Source: Enterococcus avium ATCC 14025 (lineage in GTDB: Bacteria; Bacillota; Bacilli; Lactobacillales; Enterococcaceae). Taken from it: a stretch of 64,000 bases of DNA. The stretch lies in the NCBI RefSeq assembly GCF_000406965.1, contig NZ_KE136364.1:238401-302400 (forward strand), given 5' to 3'. This document shows, one piece after another, positions 20,220 to 30,600 of the stretch. Within the stretch, counting starts at the first letter, position 1; each line of letters opens with the position of its first letter. Position numbers and translations under genes: made by a program. Under the pieces are notes generated by a model. The model made no database searches, was not told where the DNA came from, and saw only the letters and a program-made list of their open reading frames with translations.

Positions 20220-21002
20220 ATGAATGCAAATGTCTATCAACATTTTAGACCTGAAGAGCATCCATTTGTTGACAGTGTTGGCGATTGGCTAGAACAAGTT
20301 GAAAGCCAATACGCTCCTTATCTGACGAATTTTTTAGATCCTCGGCAAGCCTATATCTTGGAGACGTTAATTCGCGAAAATAGTGAATTGAAATTTTCAT
20401 TTTATGGCGGCTATGAACATGCTGAACGGTGTCGTTGCATGATTTATCCCGAGTATTATGAACCGCAAACCGACGACTTTGAGCTTGTGATGATTGAAAT
20501 TAATTATCCGAAAAAATTTACTGAACTTTCACATGGGAAAATATTAGGAACATTAATGAATGCTGGAATTAAGCGTGATTATTTTGGGGATATTATTTCT
20601 GATGGTGATCGCTGGCAAATTTTTTTAGCGAAAGAATCGGCTAATTATATCGTAGGTCAGGTAACTAAAATTGGTCGTGTAACCGTCCATCTAGAGGAAC
20701 GTCCGTATACGGATATCATTATTCCGAAAGATAGTTGGGTTGAGGAAACAACGACCGCCACATCCATGCGATTAGATGCGATTATTTCAACTGTTTATAA
20801 TATTTCACGACAGCGTTCAAAGCAATTAGTTGAAGCCAGTAAAGTAAAAGTGAACTGGTCGGTCAATGAGCGTCCAGATTATTTACTTGATTTATTAGAT
20901 GTCGTTTCAGTTCGTGGGTTTGGGCGAATTCAGATCCAAGGTTTAGAAGGAAAAACAAAGAAAGAAAAATTCCGTTTGCGCTTAGGCGTTTTACGAAAAT
21001 AA
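20220..21002 (+). CDS. ylmH: S4-domain RNA-binding protein YlmH
   Basis: 260-residue YlmH family protein. An N-terminal alpha/beta region ([35 protein letters not shown]) precedes a C-terminal S4 RNA-binding domain (about 180-250, [46 protein letters not shown]). In Bacillus YlmH acts on stalled ribosomes with peptidyl-tRNA; whether the same holds here is inferred. The RBS AAGGAGGTGG is very strong. The gene is located between ylmG and divIVA. Confidence 0.93.
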   Translation: MNANVYQHFRPEEHPFVDSVGDWLEQVESQYAPYLTNFLDPRQAYILETLIRENSELKFSFYGGYEHAERCRCMIYPEYYEPQTDDFELVMIEINYPKKFTELSHGKILGTLMNAGIKRDYFGDIISDGDRWQIFLAKESANYIVGQVTKIGRVTVHLEERPYTDIIIPKDSWVEETTTATSMRLDAIISTVYNISRQRSKQLVEASKVKVNWSVNERPDYLLDLLDVVSVRGFGRIQIQGLEGKTKKEKFRLRLGVLRK

Positions 21003-21024
21003 ATTTTATGAGGTGAGCAAAAAA

Positions 21025-21729
21025 ATGGCATTAACTCCATTAGATATTCAAAACAAAAATTTCTCCACTAAGATGCGTGGATATAACCAAGACGAAGTCG
21101 ATGATTTTTTAGATATGATTGTTCGCGACTATGAGGACAGCATCGCTAAGAATCGTGAATTAGAAAAAGCATTGAAACATTCAGAAGAAAAACTAGAGTA
21201 TTTCAATGAATTGAAAGAAGCGTTGAACCAATCAATCGTCGTGGCACAAGATACTGCCGATAAAGTGAAATCTTCAGCAAGTAAAGAATCTGAAGTTATT
21301 GTGACTTCTGCGCAAAATCGTGCGGATGAATTAATTTCTAATGCGATGCAAAAGGCAAACTTATTAACAACGACTGCAGAAGATAAGGCTAAAGAAATTT
21401 TAACAGATGCTACTTCCAAAGCTCGTCAATTGGCTGCTGAAACAAATGATTTAAAGAAGAAGACACGTGTCTTCCATCAACAATTACTATTATTGTTAGA
21501 AACTCAAATCGATCAAGCACGCAGCGGCGACTGGGAAGAAGTTTTGAAACCAATGTCTTCATATGTTGGTGATGGTCATGAGGTATTGAAGGAAGTTTTA
21601 GCAAATGAACTTGACAACGATACTGAGAATGCAGTAGACTCAGGTGAATCCATTGTTCTTGAGGAGCCTCAAGAAGATATGGGCTTGACAATTGATATTC
21701 CTGAATTGATTAAATCAGACGAAGAATAG
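21025..21729 (+). CDS. divIVA: Cell division initiation protein DivIVA
   Basis: Coiled-coil protein recruited to curved membranes at poles and septa. The N-terminal lipid-binding region is [20 protein letters not shown] followed by [10 protein letters not shown], then a long coiled coil (about 30-160) and an acidic C-terminal tail. The reading frame is open from a GTG at 21013, but that GTG is part of the RBS GAGGTGAG (21009-21016). The ATG at 21025 has correct spacing and gives the conserved N-terminus. Length 234 aa. It is the last gene before the T-box leader of ileS. Confidence 0.95.
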   Translation: MALTPLDIQNKNFSTKMRGYNQDEVDDFLDMIVRDYEDSIAKNRELEKALKHSEEKLEYFNELKEALNQSIVVAQDTADKVKSSASKESEVIVTSAQNRADELISNAMQKANLLTTTAEDKAKEILTDATSKARQLAAETNDLKKKTRVFHQQLLLLLETQIDQARSGDWEEVLKPMSSYVGDGHEVLKEVLANELDNDTENAVDSGESIVLEEPQEDMGLTIDIPELIKSDEE

Positions 21730-21739
21730 AAATCTAGAA

Positions 21740-21951
21740 CAGAAAAGCTAGTTAGATTCTTATTAGCGAGCCGATGATAGTGGAAGATCGGCAGACACTC
21801 TAATTAGAAAGATCCTCTGGATTATTCGGTTACGAATTAAAAGTAATAATCGACGTGTCATTGCGTTAACGATGATTAGAGGAAACTTTAGGTTTCAAAT
21901 TTGGGTGGTACCACGACAAGCTCGTCCCTTTGCGGATAAGCTTGTTTTTTT
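21740..21951 (+). promoter_or_regulatory. T-box riboswitch controlling ileS
   Basis: The canonical T-box sequence GGGTGGTACCACG (21903-21915) sits just before a terminator hairpin (ACAAGCT at 21916 paired with AGCTTGT at 21939, then seven T to 21951). Upstream are a GCCGAT/ATCGGC hairpin (21770-21792) and a CTCTAAT/ATTAGAG stem (21798-21804 with 21875-21881) that encloses an ATC triplet at 21849-21851, a good isoleucine specifier candidate. Uncharged tRNA-Ile should stabilise the antiterminator and allow ileS transcription. No protein-coding gene is needed in the 350-bp divIVA-ileS gap. Confidence 0.92.
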
Positions 21952-22082
21952 GTTGATTTATCCATTAAGAGAATTCCAACAAAGGTTACCAGTTTTTTTT
22001 GGTACGTGTGTAAAAAAAAGCGACAAACTAAGTTACTGTATCGCTAATGTTCAATTTTATAATTTAAAGGAGACGATCAATA

Positions 22083-24869
22083 GTGAAGACAAAAGAAACT
22101 CTTCAACTAGGAAAAACCGGATTCCCAATGCGCGGCAACTTACCTAACCGTGAAGGACAGTGGGAAAAAGAATGGGAAGAAAACAACATTTATGAAAAGC
22201 GACAAAAACTAAATGAAGGCAAACCAACCTTCGTTTTACATGATGGACCCCCATATGCAAATGGGAACATTCATATTGGACATGCGTTAAATAAAATTAG
22301 TAAAGATATCATTGTACGTTCCAAATCAATGTCAGGTTTTCGTGCGCCTTATGTACCTGGCTGGGATACGCATGGTTTGCCAATTGAACAGGTTTTAACA
22401 AACAAAGGGATTAAGCGTAAAGAAATGTCGATGGCCGAATACCGCAAAAAATGTGAAGAATACGCTTTGTCACAGGTGGATAAGCAGCGCGAAGATTTCA
22501 AACGTCTAGGAATTGCTGGAGATTGGGAACATCCATATATTACATTGACACCTGATTATGAAGCAGCTGAAATTCGTGTATTTGGTAAAATGGCTGAAAA
22601 AGGGTATATCTATAAAGGGTTGAAACCAATTTATTGGTCACCTTCAAGTGAATCTTCATTAGCTGAAGCGGAAATTGAATATAAAGATGTCAAATCTCCT
22701 TCAATCTTTGTTGCTTTTAAAGTAAAGGATGGAAAAGGGATATTAGATACGGATACCTCATTCATTATTTGGACAACAACACCGTGGACTTTGCCAGCAA
22801 ACCAAGGAATCTCGGTTAACCCTGCCTACACTTACGCTGTGGTAGAAGCGGCAGGAGGTAAATATGTTGTTGCGAAAGATTTGTTAGAGAAAGTTGCAGA
22901 GGAATTAGAGTGGGAAAATCCTAAAGTTCTCGAAGAGGTTTCTGGAAAAGATCTTGAATACATGACAGCACAGCATCCATTTTATGATCGCGAATCCTTA
23001 GTTATTCTAGGAGATCATGTAACATTAGACGCGGGTACTGGACTGGTTCATACCTCTCCGGGTCACGGGGAAGATGACTACTTTGCATGGAAAAACTACC
23101 GAAATGACATTATTTCTCCAGTCGATGATCGTGGAGTAATGACAGCTGAAGCGCCAGGTTTTGAAGGTGTTTATTATGACAAGGTTAATCCAATGGTTAC
23201 TGAATTGTTAGAAAAAAATGGAGCACTATTGAAGTTAGAATTCTTCACTCATAGCTATCCGCATGATTGGCGTACGAAAAAACCAATCATTTATCGCGCA
23301 ACACCACAATGGTTTGCCTCAATTGATAAGTTCCGTCAAGATATCTTAGACGAAATCGAAAAAGTTGATTGGATCATTCCATGGGGGAAAACTCGTCTGT
23401 ATAATATGATTCGTGATCGCGGTGATTGGGTGATCTCTCGTCAGCGCGCATGGGGTGTGCCGCTACCGATTTTCTATGGTGAAGATGGGGAACCAATTAT
23501 CACACCGGAAACTACAGAGCATGTGGCGCAATTATTCGCTGAACATGGTTCTAATATTTGGTTTGAACGTGAAGCAAAAGATTTATTACCTGAAGGATTT
23601 ACGCATCCAAGCTCACCGAATGGTAAATTTACTAAAGAGACAGATATCATGGATGTTTGGTTTGACTCAGGGTCTTCTCACGAAGCAGTGTTACGTCAAC
23701 GTGAGGATTTGACCTTCCCGGCTGACATGTATTTGGAAGGTTCTGACCAATATCGCGGTTGGTTCAATTCAAGTATTACAACAAGTGTGGCGATTAATGG
23801 CGTTGCGCCATACAAATCAGTCCTTTCTCAAGGCTTCACTCTAGATGGCGAAGGCCGTAAGATGAGTAAATCATTAGGTAACACAATTGTTCCTGGAAAA
23901 GTGATTAACCAAATGGGCGCCGATATCTTACGTCTGTGGGTTAGCAGTGTAGACTATGAAGCAGACGTTCGTGTATCGATGGATATTTTGAATCAAGTTT
24001 CAGAAGTTTATCGGAAAATTCGTAATACCATGCGTTTCTTATTAGCGAATACCAGTGATTTTGAACCTTCGACACACACGGTTGCTTATGATGAATTACG
24101 TTCGGTTGACAAATACATGTTAGTTCGTTTGAATGAAGTAATCAAAACGATTCGTGAAGAAGGTTATGAGAAATATGATTTCACACAAATCTACAAGACA
24201 GTCGTGAACTTCTTGACAGTTGATCTATCATCATTCTATTTAGATTTTGCAAAAGATGTTGTTTATATTCAAGCAGAAGACAGCTATGAACGTCGCTGCA
24301 TGCAAACGGTCTTCTATCAAGCAGCGGTAGCATTGACGAAGTTATTGACGCCAATTATTCCTCATACGACCGAAGAAATCTGGACGTACTTGAAGGAAGA
24401 AGAAGAATACGTACAGTTAGCGGAATTGCCAAGCTATGAAACGTTCCCTAACCAAGAGGAATTGCTAGATACATGGAAAGCCTTTATGGATTTCCGTGAT
24501 AAGGTCTTGAAAGCTTTAGAAGAAGCTCGTAATGAAAAAGTGATTGGCAAATCACTAGAAGCAAAAGTAACCATTTATCCAAATGAACAAGTGGCTACGA
24601 TGTTGACAGCTTTAGATGCTGATCTAGCACAATTGTTGATCGTATCACCGGATTCATTCAGTATCGCGATGAATACTGCACCAGAAAATGCTATGGTATT
24701 TGATGATGTAGCGATTTTAGTTGAAAAAGCAGATGGCGAAGTTTGTGATCGTTGCCGTCAAGTTCGCACGACAGTTGGAGAAGATGAAAAGCTTCCGCAT
24801 TTATGTGCCTCATGTGCCCAAATTGTAGAAGAAAACTATCCAGAAGCAGTAGCAGAAGGATTAGAATAA
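22083..24869 (+). CDS. ileS: Isoleucyl-tRNA synthetase
   Basis: Class Ia aminoacyl-tRNA synthetase, 928 aa. The HIGH motif is H64-I-G-H and the KMSKS loop begins at K593. The CP1 editing domain (about 190-390) includes [15 protein letters not shown]. The C-terminus has a zinc-binding region with CDRC and CASC, typical of the bacterial IleRS1 (mupirocin-sensitive) type. Start is a GTG at 22083 with AAAGGAG 10 nt upstream. It is regulated by the T-box leader and followed by a strong terminator. Confidence 0.98.
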   Translation: MKTKETLQLGKTGFPMRGNLPNREGQWEKEWEENNIYEKRQKLNEGKPTFVLHDGPPYANGNIHIGHALNKISKDIIVRSKSMSGFRAPYVPGWDTHGLPIEQVLTNKGIKRKEMSMAEYRKKCEEYALSQVDKQREDFKRLGIAGDWEHPYITLTPDYEAAEIRVFGKMAEKGYIYKGLKPIYWSPSSESSLAEAEIEYKDVKSPSIFVAFKVKDGKGILDTDTSFIIWTTTPWTLPANQGISVNPAYTYAVVEAAGGKYVVAKDLLEKVAEELEWENPKVLEEVSGKDLEYMTAQHPFYDRESLVILGDHVTLDAGTGLVHTSPGHGEDDYFAWKNYRNDIISPVDDRGVMTAEAPGFEGVYYDKVNPMVTELLEKNGALLKLEFFTHSYPHDWRTKKPIIYRATPQWFASIDKFRQDILDEIEKVDWIIPWGKTRLYNMIRDRGDWVISRQRAWGVPLPIFYGEDGEPIITPETTEHVAQLFAEHGSNIWFEREAKDLLPEGFTHPSSPNGKFTKETDIMDVWFDSGSSHEAVLRQREDLTFPADMYLEGSDQYRGWFNSSITTSVAINGVAPYKSVLSQGFTLDGEGRKMSKSLGNTIVPGKVINQMGADILRLWVSSVDYEADVRVSMDILNQVSEVYRKIRNTMRFLLANTSDFEPSTHTVAYDELRSVDKYMLVRLNEVIKTIREEGYEKYDFTQIYKTVVNFLTVDLSSFYLDFAKDVVYIQAEDSYERRCMQTVFYQAAVALTKLLTPIIPHTTEEIWTYLKEEEEYVQLAELPSYETFPNQEELLDTWKAFMDFRDKVLKALEEARNEKVIGKSLEAKVTIYPNEQVATMLTALDADLAQLLIVSPDSFSIAMNTAPENAMVFDDVAILVEKADGEVCDRCRQVRTTVGEDEKLPHLCASCAQIVEENYPEAVAEGLE

Positions 24870-24885
24870 AAGACTATAATAGAAG

Positions 24886-24921
24886 GAACCCGCATCGGAG
24901 TAGTTCGATGCGGGTTCTTTA
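24886..24921 (+). terminator. Rho-independent terminator of ileS
   Basis: A perfect 12-bp stem GAACCCGCATCG / CGATGCGGGTTC (24886-24897 with 24906-24917), 8-nt loop, followed by TTT. It closes the dcw/ileS region. Confidence 0.92.
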
Positions 24922-25021
24922 GCTTTTCTCAAAATGTTTTGATTATTAAATGTTGCGATGATTATTCGAGTCAGGTCAAATCTTTATGATTTTTTATTCA
25001 TATGTCTTTGAGGTAGCTATA

Positions 25022-25052
25022 CAAAAAAAGCTGAGAAAAATTTCCCAGCTTT
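25022..25052 (-). terminator. Terminator downstream of zwf
   Basis: Hairpin with AAAGCTG (25027-25033) pairing CAGCTTT (25046-25052) and an inner GAAA/TTTC stem. Read on the - strand it is followed by the T-run given by the A tract at 25023-25029. It lies directly after the zwf stop. Confidence 0.85.
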
Positions 25053-25058
25053 AATTAT

Positions 25059-26573
25059 TTATTCTAATTGTCCGCGTTCACGGTACCATTGATCGGGTTG
25101 CCAAGCCCATTCATGTCCGTTCTTCGCTAAAAGATCGAAGGCACACTGTGGCCCCATTGTACCGGCTGCATAGTTAGGAAAGCCTGGTGTAGTTTGATCC
25201 CACGTATTACGTATGCGATCCACAATCTCCCATGAGTTTGCAACTTCATCCCAATGTGAGAAGTTGGTACTGTCACCATTTAAGGCATCTAACAATAGTT
25301 TTTCATACGCTTCAGGACTGTTTTCTGTGACTTCAGCACTTTGGCGGAAGTCTAATTTTACTGGTTCAGTATTGAAGCCTTGACCAATTTTCTTTCCATT
25401 AAGGGTTAACGAGAAGCCCTCTGTTGGTTGGATGTAAATGGTTAAAATATTTTGTGGTAATTCTCCACCACCGGCTTCTTCTTGCTCGAAATTAAAGACG
25501 TTGACGGGGACTTGTTTAAAGACGATATTTATTCTTGTGCCTTTTTCAGTCATGCGTTTTCCGGTTCGAACATAGAAAGGAACGCCTGACCAGCGGAAAT
25601 TATCAATTAAAAATTTTCCGGCTACAAAAGTTTCCATCAAAGAATCTTCAGAAACATTTGGTTCATCGTGGTAAGCAACAAATTTTTTGTCATCTAACAT
25701 TCCTGCGTCATATTGTCCGCGAACAAAATTTTGTAATACTTCTTCTGAATCATAGCGACGAATTGCTTGTAAAACTTTTACTTTTTCCTCACGAATGGAT
25801 TTATTGGAGAAAGAAGTTGGAACTTCCATTGCTAGTAAAGCTACGACTTGCAGGATATGATTTTGAACCATATCTTTTAGCGCACCGCTGTGTTCATAGT
25901 AACCGCCACGATCTTCTACTCCAAGCGCTTCGGAAAATGTAATCTGTACGTTTTCAATATAGCGATTATTCCAAAGGGATTCAAAGATATTATTGGCAAA
26001 GCGGATCACCGAAATATTTTGGATCATTTCTTTTCCTAGGTAGTGGTCAATTCGGAAAATATCTTGTTCTGGAAAAACTTTTCGGATTTGGTTGTTCAGC
26101 TCATTGGCAGAATCATAATCAAAGCCAAACGGTTTTTCGATTACTAAACGATTGTAACCGGTGGACGTCAAAATTTCTTGTGATTTTAAATGATTGACGA
26201 TTGTTCCAAAAAACTGAGGTGCCATGGCTAAGTAATATATGCGATTTCCTTTTAAACTATATTTGTCATCTAATTGATCAGACAATTCTTTCAATTGATC
26301 GTAATGTTCAGTATCGTTGACGTTGTGGGACAGATAGTAAAAATGATTTGAAAATTCTTCTGCTTCTTCCTCAGTTGGTGCAATGTCCTTGATCGTCTCG
26401 CGAACGATCTCGCGGTAGTGGTCATCACTCCATGGTCGTCTCGCTGTACCGATTACAGCAAAATGCTCTGCTAAGTTGCCTTTTCTATATAGGCGAAATA
26501 GCGAAGGATATAGTTTTCTTTTCGCTAAATCGCCAGTTCCACCAAATATGGTAAATAATGCTGCCTGTTCCAT
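25059..26573 (-). CDS. zwf: Glucose-6-phosphate 1-dehydrogenase
   Basis: First enzyme of the oxidative pentose phosphate pathway: G6P + NADP to 6-phosphogluconolactone + NADPH. The nucleotide-binding motif is FGGTGDLAKRKLYP near the N-terminus, the active-site signature is RIDHYLGKEMIQN, and EKPFGFD and GGYYEHSGALKDMVQNH are also present. Length 504 aa fits. A GTG at 26582 is in frame, but the RBS AGGAG overlaps it; the ATG at 26573 has 8 nt spacing and is preferred. It is a monocistronic unit on the - strand with its own terminator. Confidence 0.97.
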   Translation of the reverse strand: MEQAALFTIFGGTGDLAKRKLYPSLFRLYRKGNLAEHFAVIGTARRPWSDDHYREIVRETIKDIAPTEEEAEEFSNHFYYLSHNVNDTEHYDQLKELSDQLDDKYSLKGNRIYYLAMAPQFFGTIVNHLKSQEILTSTGYNRLVIEKPFGFDYDSANELNNQIRKVFPEQDIFRIDHYLGKEMIQNISVIRFANNIFESLWNNRYIENVQITFSEALGVEDRGGYYEHSGALKDMVQNHILQVVALLAMEVPTSFSNKSIREEKVKVLQAIRRYDSEEVLQNFVRGQYDAGMLDDKKFVAYHDEPNVSEDSLMETFVAGKFLIDNFRWSGVPFYVRTGKRMTEKGTRINIVFKQVPVNVFNFEQEEAGGGELPQNILTIYIQPTEGFSLTLNGKKIGQGFNTEPVKLDFRQSAEVTENSPEAYEKLLLDALNGDSTNFSHWDEVANSWEIVDRIRNTWDQTTPGFPNYAAGTMGPQCAFDLLAKNGHEWAWQPDQWYRERGQLE

Positions 26574-26748
26574 ATATTCCACTCCTAGTTTCTTTTAATG
26601 AATTTATTTTTCTCTCCACGAATACCATCCAACTAAGCAATGTATCTCATGTGAGAAGTAAAATCGAAATCCTCACTTGATTGATGTGTGCTGTAAAAAG
26701 TTGGATTAACATCCTAGTTCGTTTTAATAATAACAAGTTAATGACCAG

Positions 26749-27396
26749 CTACAGTGAATCAACAAAAATTGTTGACGCTGCTTTGTAACTAATTGAAACC
26801 TCTTTTTGTTCATTTTGTAAAGTAATTGGTCCTTCATAAGCAGCAATATTTGTGATCTTGTATTCTTCATGGATTTTGACGCCCAGATCCATCAAATAAT
26901 CGAGCAGATCCTTTTCATCCAAAACACGGGCTATTCGAACATTGGTGCCTTCAGGATAACTTGCTAAGGTTTGACGATCTTTTTCGTGAACTGTTTGATC
27001 CTGCTGTGGAATCATTCCCCCATGAGGACAAAATGTTGGATGATTTAAATAATGATCCAATTTTTGTTCTAGTTGTGAAGAGGTCACGTGCTCTAATACT
27101 TCTGCTTCATCATGGACTTCATTCCATGAGTAACCAAGATGATCAACTAAAAAGACCTCCCATAATCGATGCTTACGGACTAGTGTACTTGCTTTTTCTA
27201 AACCGATCGGGGTTAATTGAACACCTTGGTAAGGAGAGTGTTCAACCAAGCCTTCTTTCACTAGCTTATTGATCATCTCACTAACAGAAGCGCCAGAAAT
27301 GGACAAACCAGCAACAATTTTTTTATTACTAACTTTTTCTTTGTCGCCACCTAATTCCAATATTAATTTTAAGTAGTCTTCGCGATTCGGTGTCAT
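26749..27396 (-). CDS. DtxR/MntR-family metal-dependent transcriptional repressor
   Basis: 215-residue DtxR-type regulator. It has an N-terminal winged helix (about 1-65, NREDYLKLILELG, ISGASVSEMINKLVKEGLVEH), a dimerisation and metal-binding domain with HRLWEVFLVDHLG and EAEVLEHVTS, and a C-terminal FeoA/SH3-like domain (about 145-215). A Cys-x-His in TFCPHGG matches the Cys/His ligand position of manganese sensors such as ScaR/SloR/EfaR, so Mn(II) is the more likely effector. It is probably the EfaR/MntR orthologue. It is transcribed divergently from gltB; whether it controls gltB is not shown. Confidence 0.9.
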   Translation of the reverse strand: MTPNREDYLKLILELGGDKEKVSNKKIVAGLSISGASVSEMINKLVKEGLVEHSPYQGVQLTPIGLEKASTLVRKHRLWEVFLVDHLGYSWNEVHDEAEVLEHVTSSQLEQKLDHYLNHPTFCPHGGMIPQQDQTVHEKDRQTLASYPEGTNVRIARVLDEKDLLDYLMDLGVKIHEEYKITNIAAYEGPITLQNEQKEVSISYKAASTIFVDSL

Positions 27397-27535
27397 TGAT
27401 GTTCATCCTTTCGTAACGAGGCATATCAGATTAAGTTTACCAAACATATCACATTTTTTCCATTTGATTGGACCGGTGTTTTGAAGAATTGCTACACAAA
27501 TAACATGAGTAATAAAAAAAATATTCTAAGAATCC

Positions 27536-27564
27536 TTGCCTATCTAAAAAAAAAAAGGTAGTAT
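27536..27564 (+). promoter_or_regulatory. Promoter of gltBD with an A11 tract in the spacer
   Basis: TTGCCT (27536-27541) and TAGTAT (27559-27564) are separated by 17 bp, a good sigma-A-type pair about 48 bp upstream of the gltB ATG. The spacer contains 11 consecutive A residues (27546-27556). Slippage there would change the -35/-10 distance directly. Confidence 0.65.
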
Positions 27565-27611
27565 ATTAAAAATAAATGAGAATTGTCAAACTATTTAAAG
27601 GATTGATGTCA

Positions 27612-30600
27612 ATGACAAAGCAACAAGTAACAGAGGCCCCGACCATGTATGATCCCTCATTCGAGAAGGATGCATGTGGTATGGGCTTTATTGCTCAGAT
27701 GGAAGGGAAGGCTTCACATCAATTAGTGAAGCATGCGTTAACGATGTTAGAACGTATGAATCATCGTGGAGGAACGGGAGCGGAACCTGAAACAGGGGAT
27801 GGAGCCGGGATTTTAGCGACGATTCCAGATAAATTCTTTCAACGTGAAGCGAAAACTGCTGGGGTAAATTTACCTGATCGTGGTCAATATGCTGTGGGGA
27901 TGTTCTTTTTACCAGCGGAAGAAAAACACAAGAACGGTTTACAGCAAGCTCTTGTAAAAGAAATTGAAGCAGCCGGGTACTTGGTCCTTTGGCAACGTGA
28001 TGTTCCGTTCCAATATGAGAATTGTGGTCCAGGAGCACAAAAAGTGATGCCTAGCTTTGTGCAATTATTCATAAAGCGTCCATTAGAAGTTCAGACTGAT
28101 CGCGATTTTGAAGATCGACTGTATCGATTGCGCCGCAAATTAGAGAGAACGTACCATGCAGGCGAAATGGCTATCTGTAGCTTATCTAGCAAAACAATCG
28201 TTTATAAGGGCATGCTGCATGCTTATCAAGTCGGGATTTTTTATGATGATCTGCAGGATGAAGATTTTGCAGCTAGTATTGCAGTTGTTCATTCCCGTTT
28301 TTCTACCAATACTTTTCCTAGCTGGGATCGCGCTCAGCCGTTCCGATTTCTTGCTCATAATGGCGAAATCAACACGTTGCGTGGTTCAGAAAATTGGATG
28401 AAGAGTCATGGCATTGAAGTGTATAACGAAGAAGATTCTGACTCAGCGAAGTTAGAAAATTGTATGGAATATTTATATCGCAACGGTCGTGATATTCCTC
28501 ATGCATTGATGATGATGGTGCCAGAAGCTTGGTCGGAAAAGGCCAACCTAGGGGAAGAAATGACAGCATTTCAGGAGTATAATGCGAGTTTTATGGCCCC
28601 TTGGGATGGACCGGCGGCATTATGCTTTACAGATGGTGAAATGGTGGGCGCAACGCTGGATCGAAATGGCTTGCGACCTTCTCGTTATTCGATTACAAAG
28701 GATGGTTTTGTTCAAGTGGCATCTGAATCAGGCGTGGTCGACTTTGAACCATCAAATGTGATTGAAAAAGGTGTTCTAGGACCAGCAAATATGATTTTAG
28801 TTGATACTATCAACGGAAAATTTTACCGTAATCAAGAAATTAAGGAAAAGTATGCCAAATCCCATACCTATAAAGATTGGCTGGCCGAGAATCGAATTGA
28901 ACTGTCACAACTTGCAGAAGCGGAAGAAGACGCAGCAATGTTGACCGAACAAGAACTGCAAAAGATGTGGAAGTTGAATGGCTACACGGATGAAATTATC
29001 CGTGATGAATTATTACCTATGGCGGAAAAAGGTGAGGAACCAGTTCTTTCAATGGGATATGATTCACCATTGGCAGTTTTGAGTGACAAGCCACAATCTT
29101 TGTTCACGTATTTTAAACAGCAATTTGCTCAAGTCACCAATCCGCCGATTGATGCGATTCGCGAGCAGTTAGTGATTGGAACAGAAATGTTTTTAGGCCG
29201 TGATGGAGATATCCGAGTTGATGATGCGCATAATTGTCAGAAATTAAAAATTAAAAGTCCTGTACTCAGCAGTGCTGATTTTGGCAAAATCGTTCAATTG
29301 AACACAAAAGAACAAAAAGCAGTGACTATCTCAACCTTATATTCAGTTGGTGGACAGAATGCTTTAGAAGATGGCTTGGAACAAATGTTTAAAGAAGCTG
29401 AATCCGCTATTGATAATGGTGGGACAATCTTGATTCTAAGTGATCGTGGCGCAGAAAAAACCAAAATGGCAATGCCGATTTTACTGGCTGTCTCAGGTGT
29501 GCATAATTATTTGGTGAGAAAAGGAAAAGCTTCGTTAGCGAGCCTAGTCGTTGATTCAGCAGAAGTTTGCGAAGTACATCATTTTGCCACCCTTATTGGT
29601 TATGGTGCTAGCGGCATTCATCCTTATGGCGCATATGCAACTTTGAATGACTTTGACATTGAAAATGGTCTGGAAAATTATCGGAAAGCAGCTGAAAAGG
29701 GAATTGTAAAAGTAATGTCACGGATGGGTATTTCGACGATTGCGGGATATCACGGCGCTCAATTATTCGAAGTCGTAGGTATCAGTCAACCAGTGACAGA
29801 AAAATACTTCACTGGAACGGCGAGCCGTATTGGCGGGTTATCGTTAAACCAAATTGAAGAAGAATACTTACAACGTCATCAATTAGCTTATGGGCCACAG
29901 CAAAATGATTTACTAGCATCTGGCGGTAGTTTCCAATACAAAGCGGATGGTGAACATCATTTGTTCAATCCTAAGACGATCTACAATTTCCAACAGGCGG
30001 TTCGTTCGGGAGATTATCAACTATTTAAACACTATGTTGATCAGATGAATCAGGAAGCGTTAGAAGAGCCTACTAACTTACGGGCGTTATGGGAATTTAA
30101 AAAAGAGCGTCCGGCAGTGAAGCTTTCTGAAGTCGAGCCCGCAACTAAAATCGTGAAACGGTTTAAAGTTGGTGCGATGTCCTATGGTTCATTGAGTGAA
30201 GAAGCCCATCAATGTATTGCTGAGGCGATGAACAGTATCGGCGCGAAATCCAATAGCGGAGAAGGCGGCGAGAATCGTAAACGTTTCAAACCGCAAGCAG
30301 ATGGCAAGAATTATAATAGTAAAATCAAACAGGTTGCTTCAGGTCGTTTTGGTGTAAACGCTGAATACTTGATGAGTGCCGAAGAGTTACAAATCAAAAT
30401 GGCACAAGGGGCAAAACCAGGTGAAGGCGGACAGCTGCCTGGTAACAAGGTATTTCCTTGGGTGGCAGAAATTCGAGGATCGACGCCAGGAGTGCGTTTG
30501 ATATCACCGCCGCCGCATCATGATATTTATTCGATCGAAGATTTAGCGCAACTGATTTATGATTTAAAAGCTATTAATCCGTATGCGAAGATCAATGTTA

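Noticed and set aside
21872..22147. ORF of 91 codons before ileS
   Set aside because: It lies across the T-box antiterminator and terminator and runs into ileS in another frame; the region is an RNA regulator.
25535..25942. + strand ORF of 135 codons
   Set aside because: Antisense shadow of zwf, which has full family motifs on the - strand.
27397..27480. DtxR/MntR operator around AGTTTACCAAAC
   Set aside because: A short inverted GTTT/AAAC is present, but it does not match a known box closely enough to claim a binding site.
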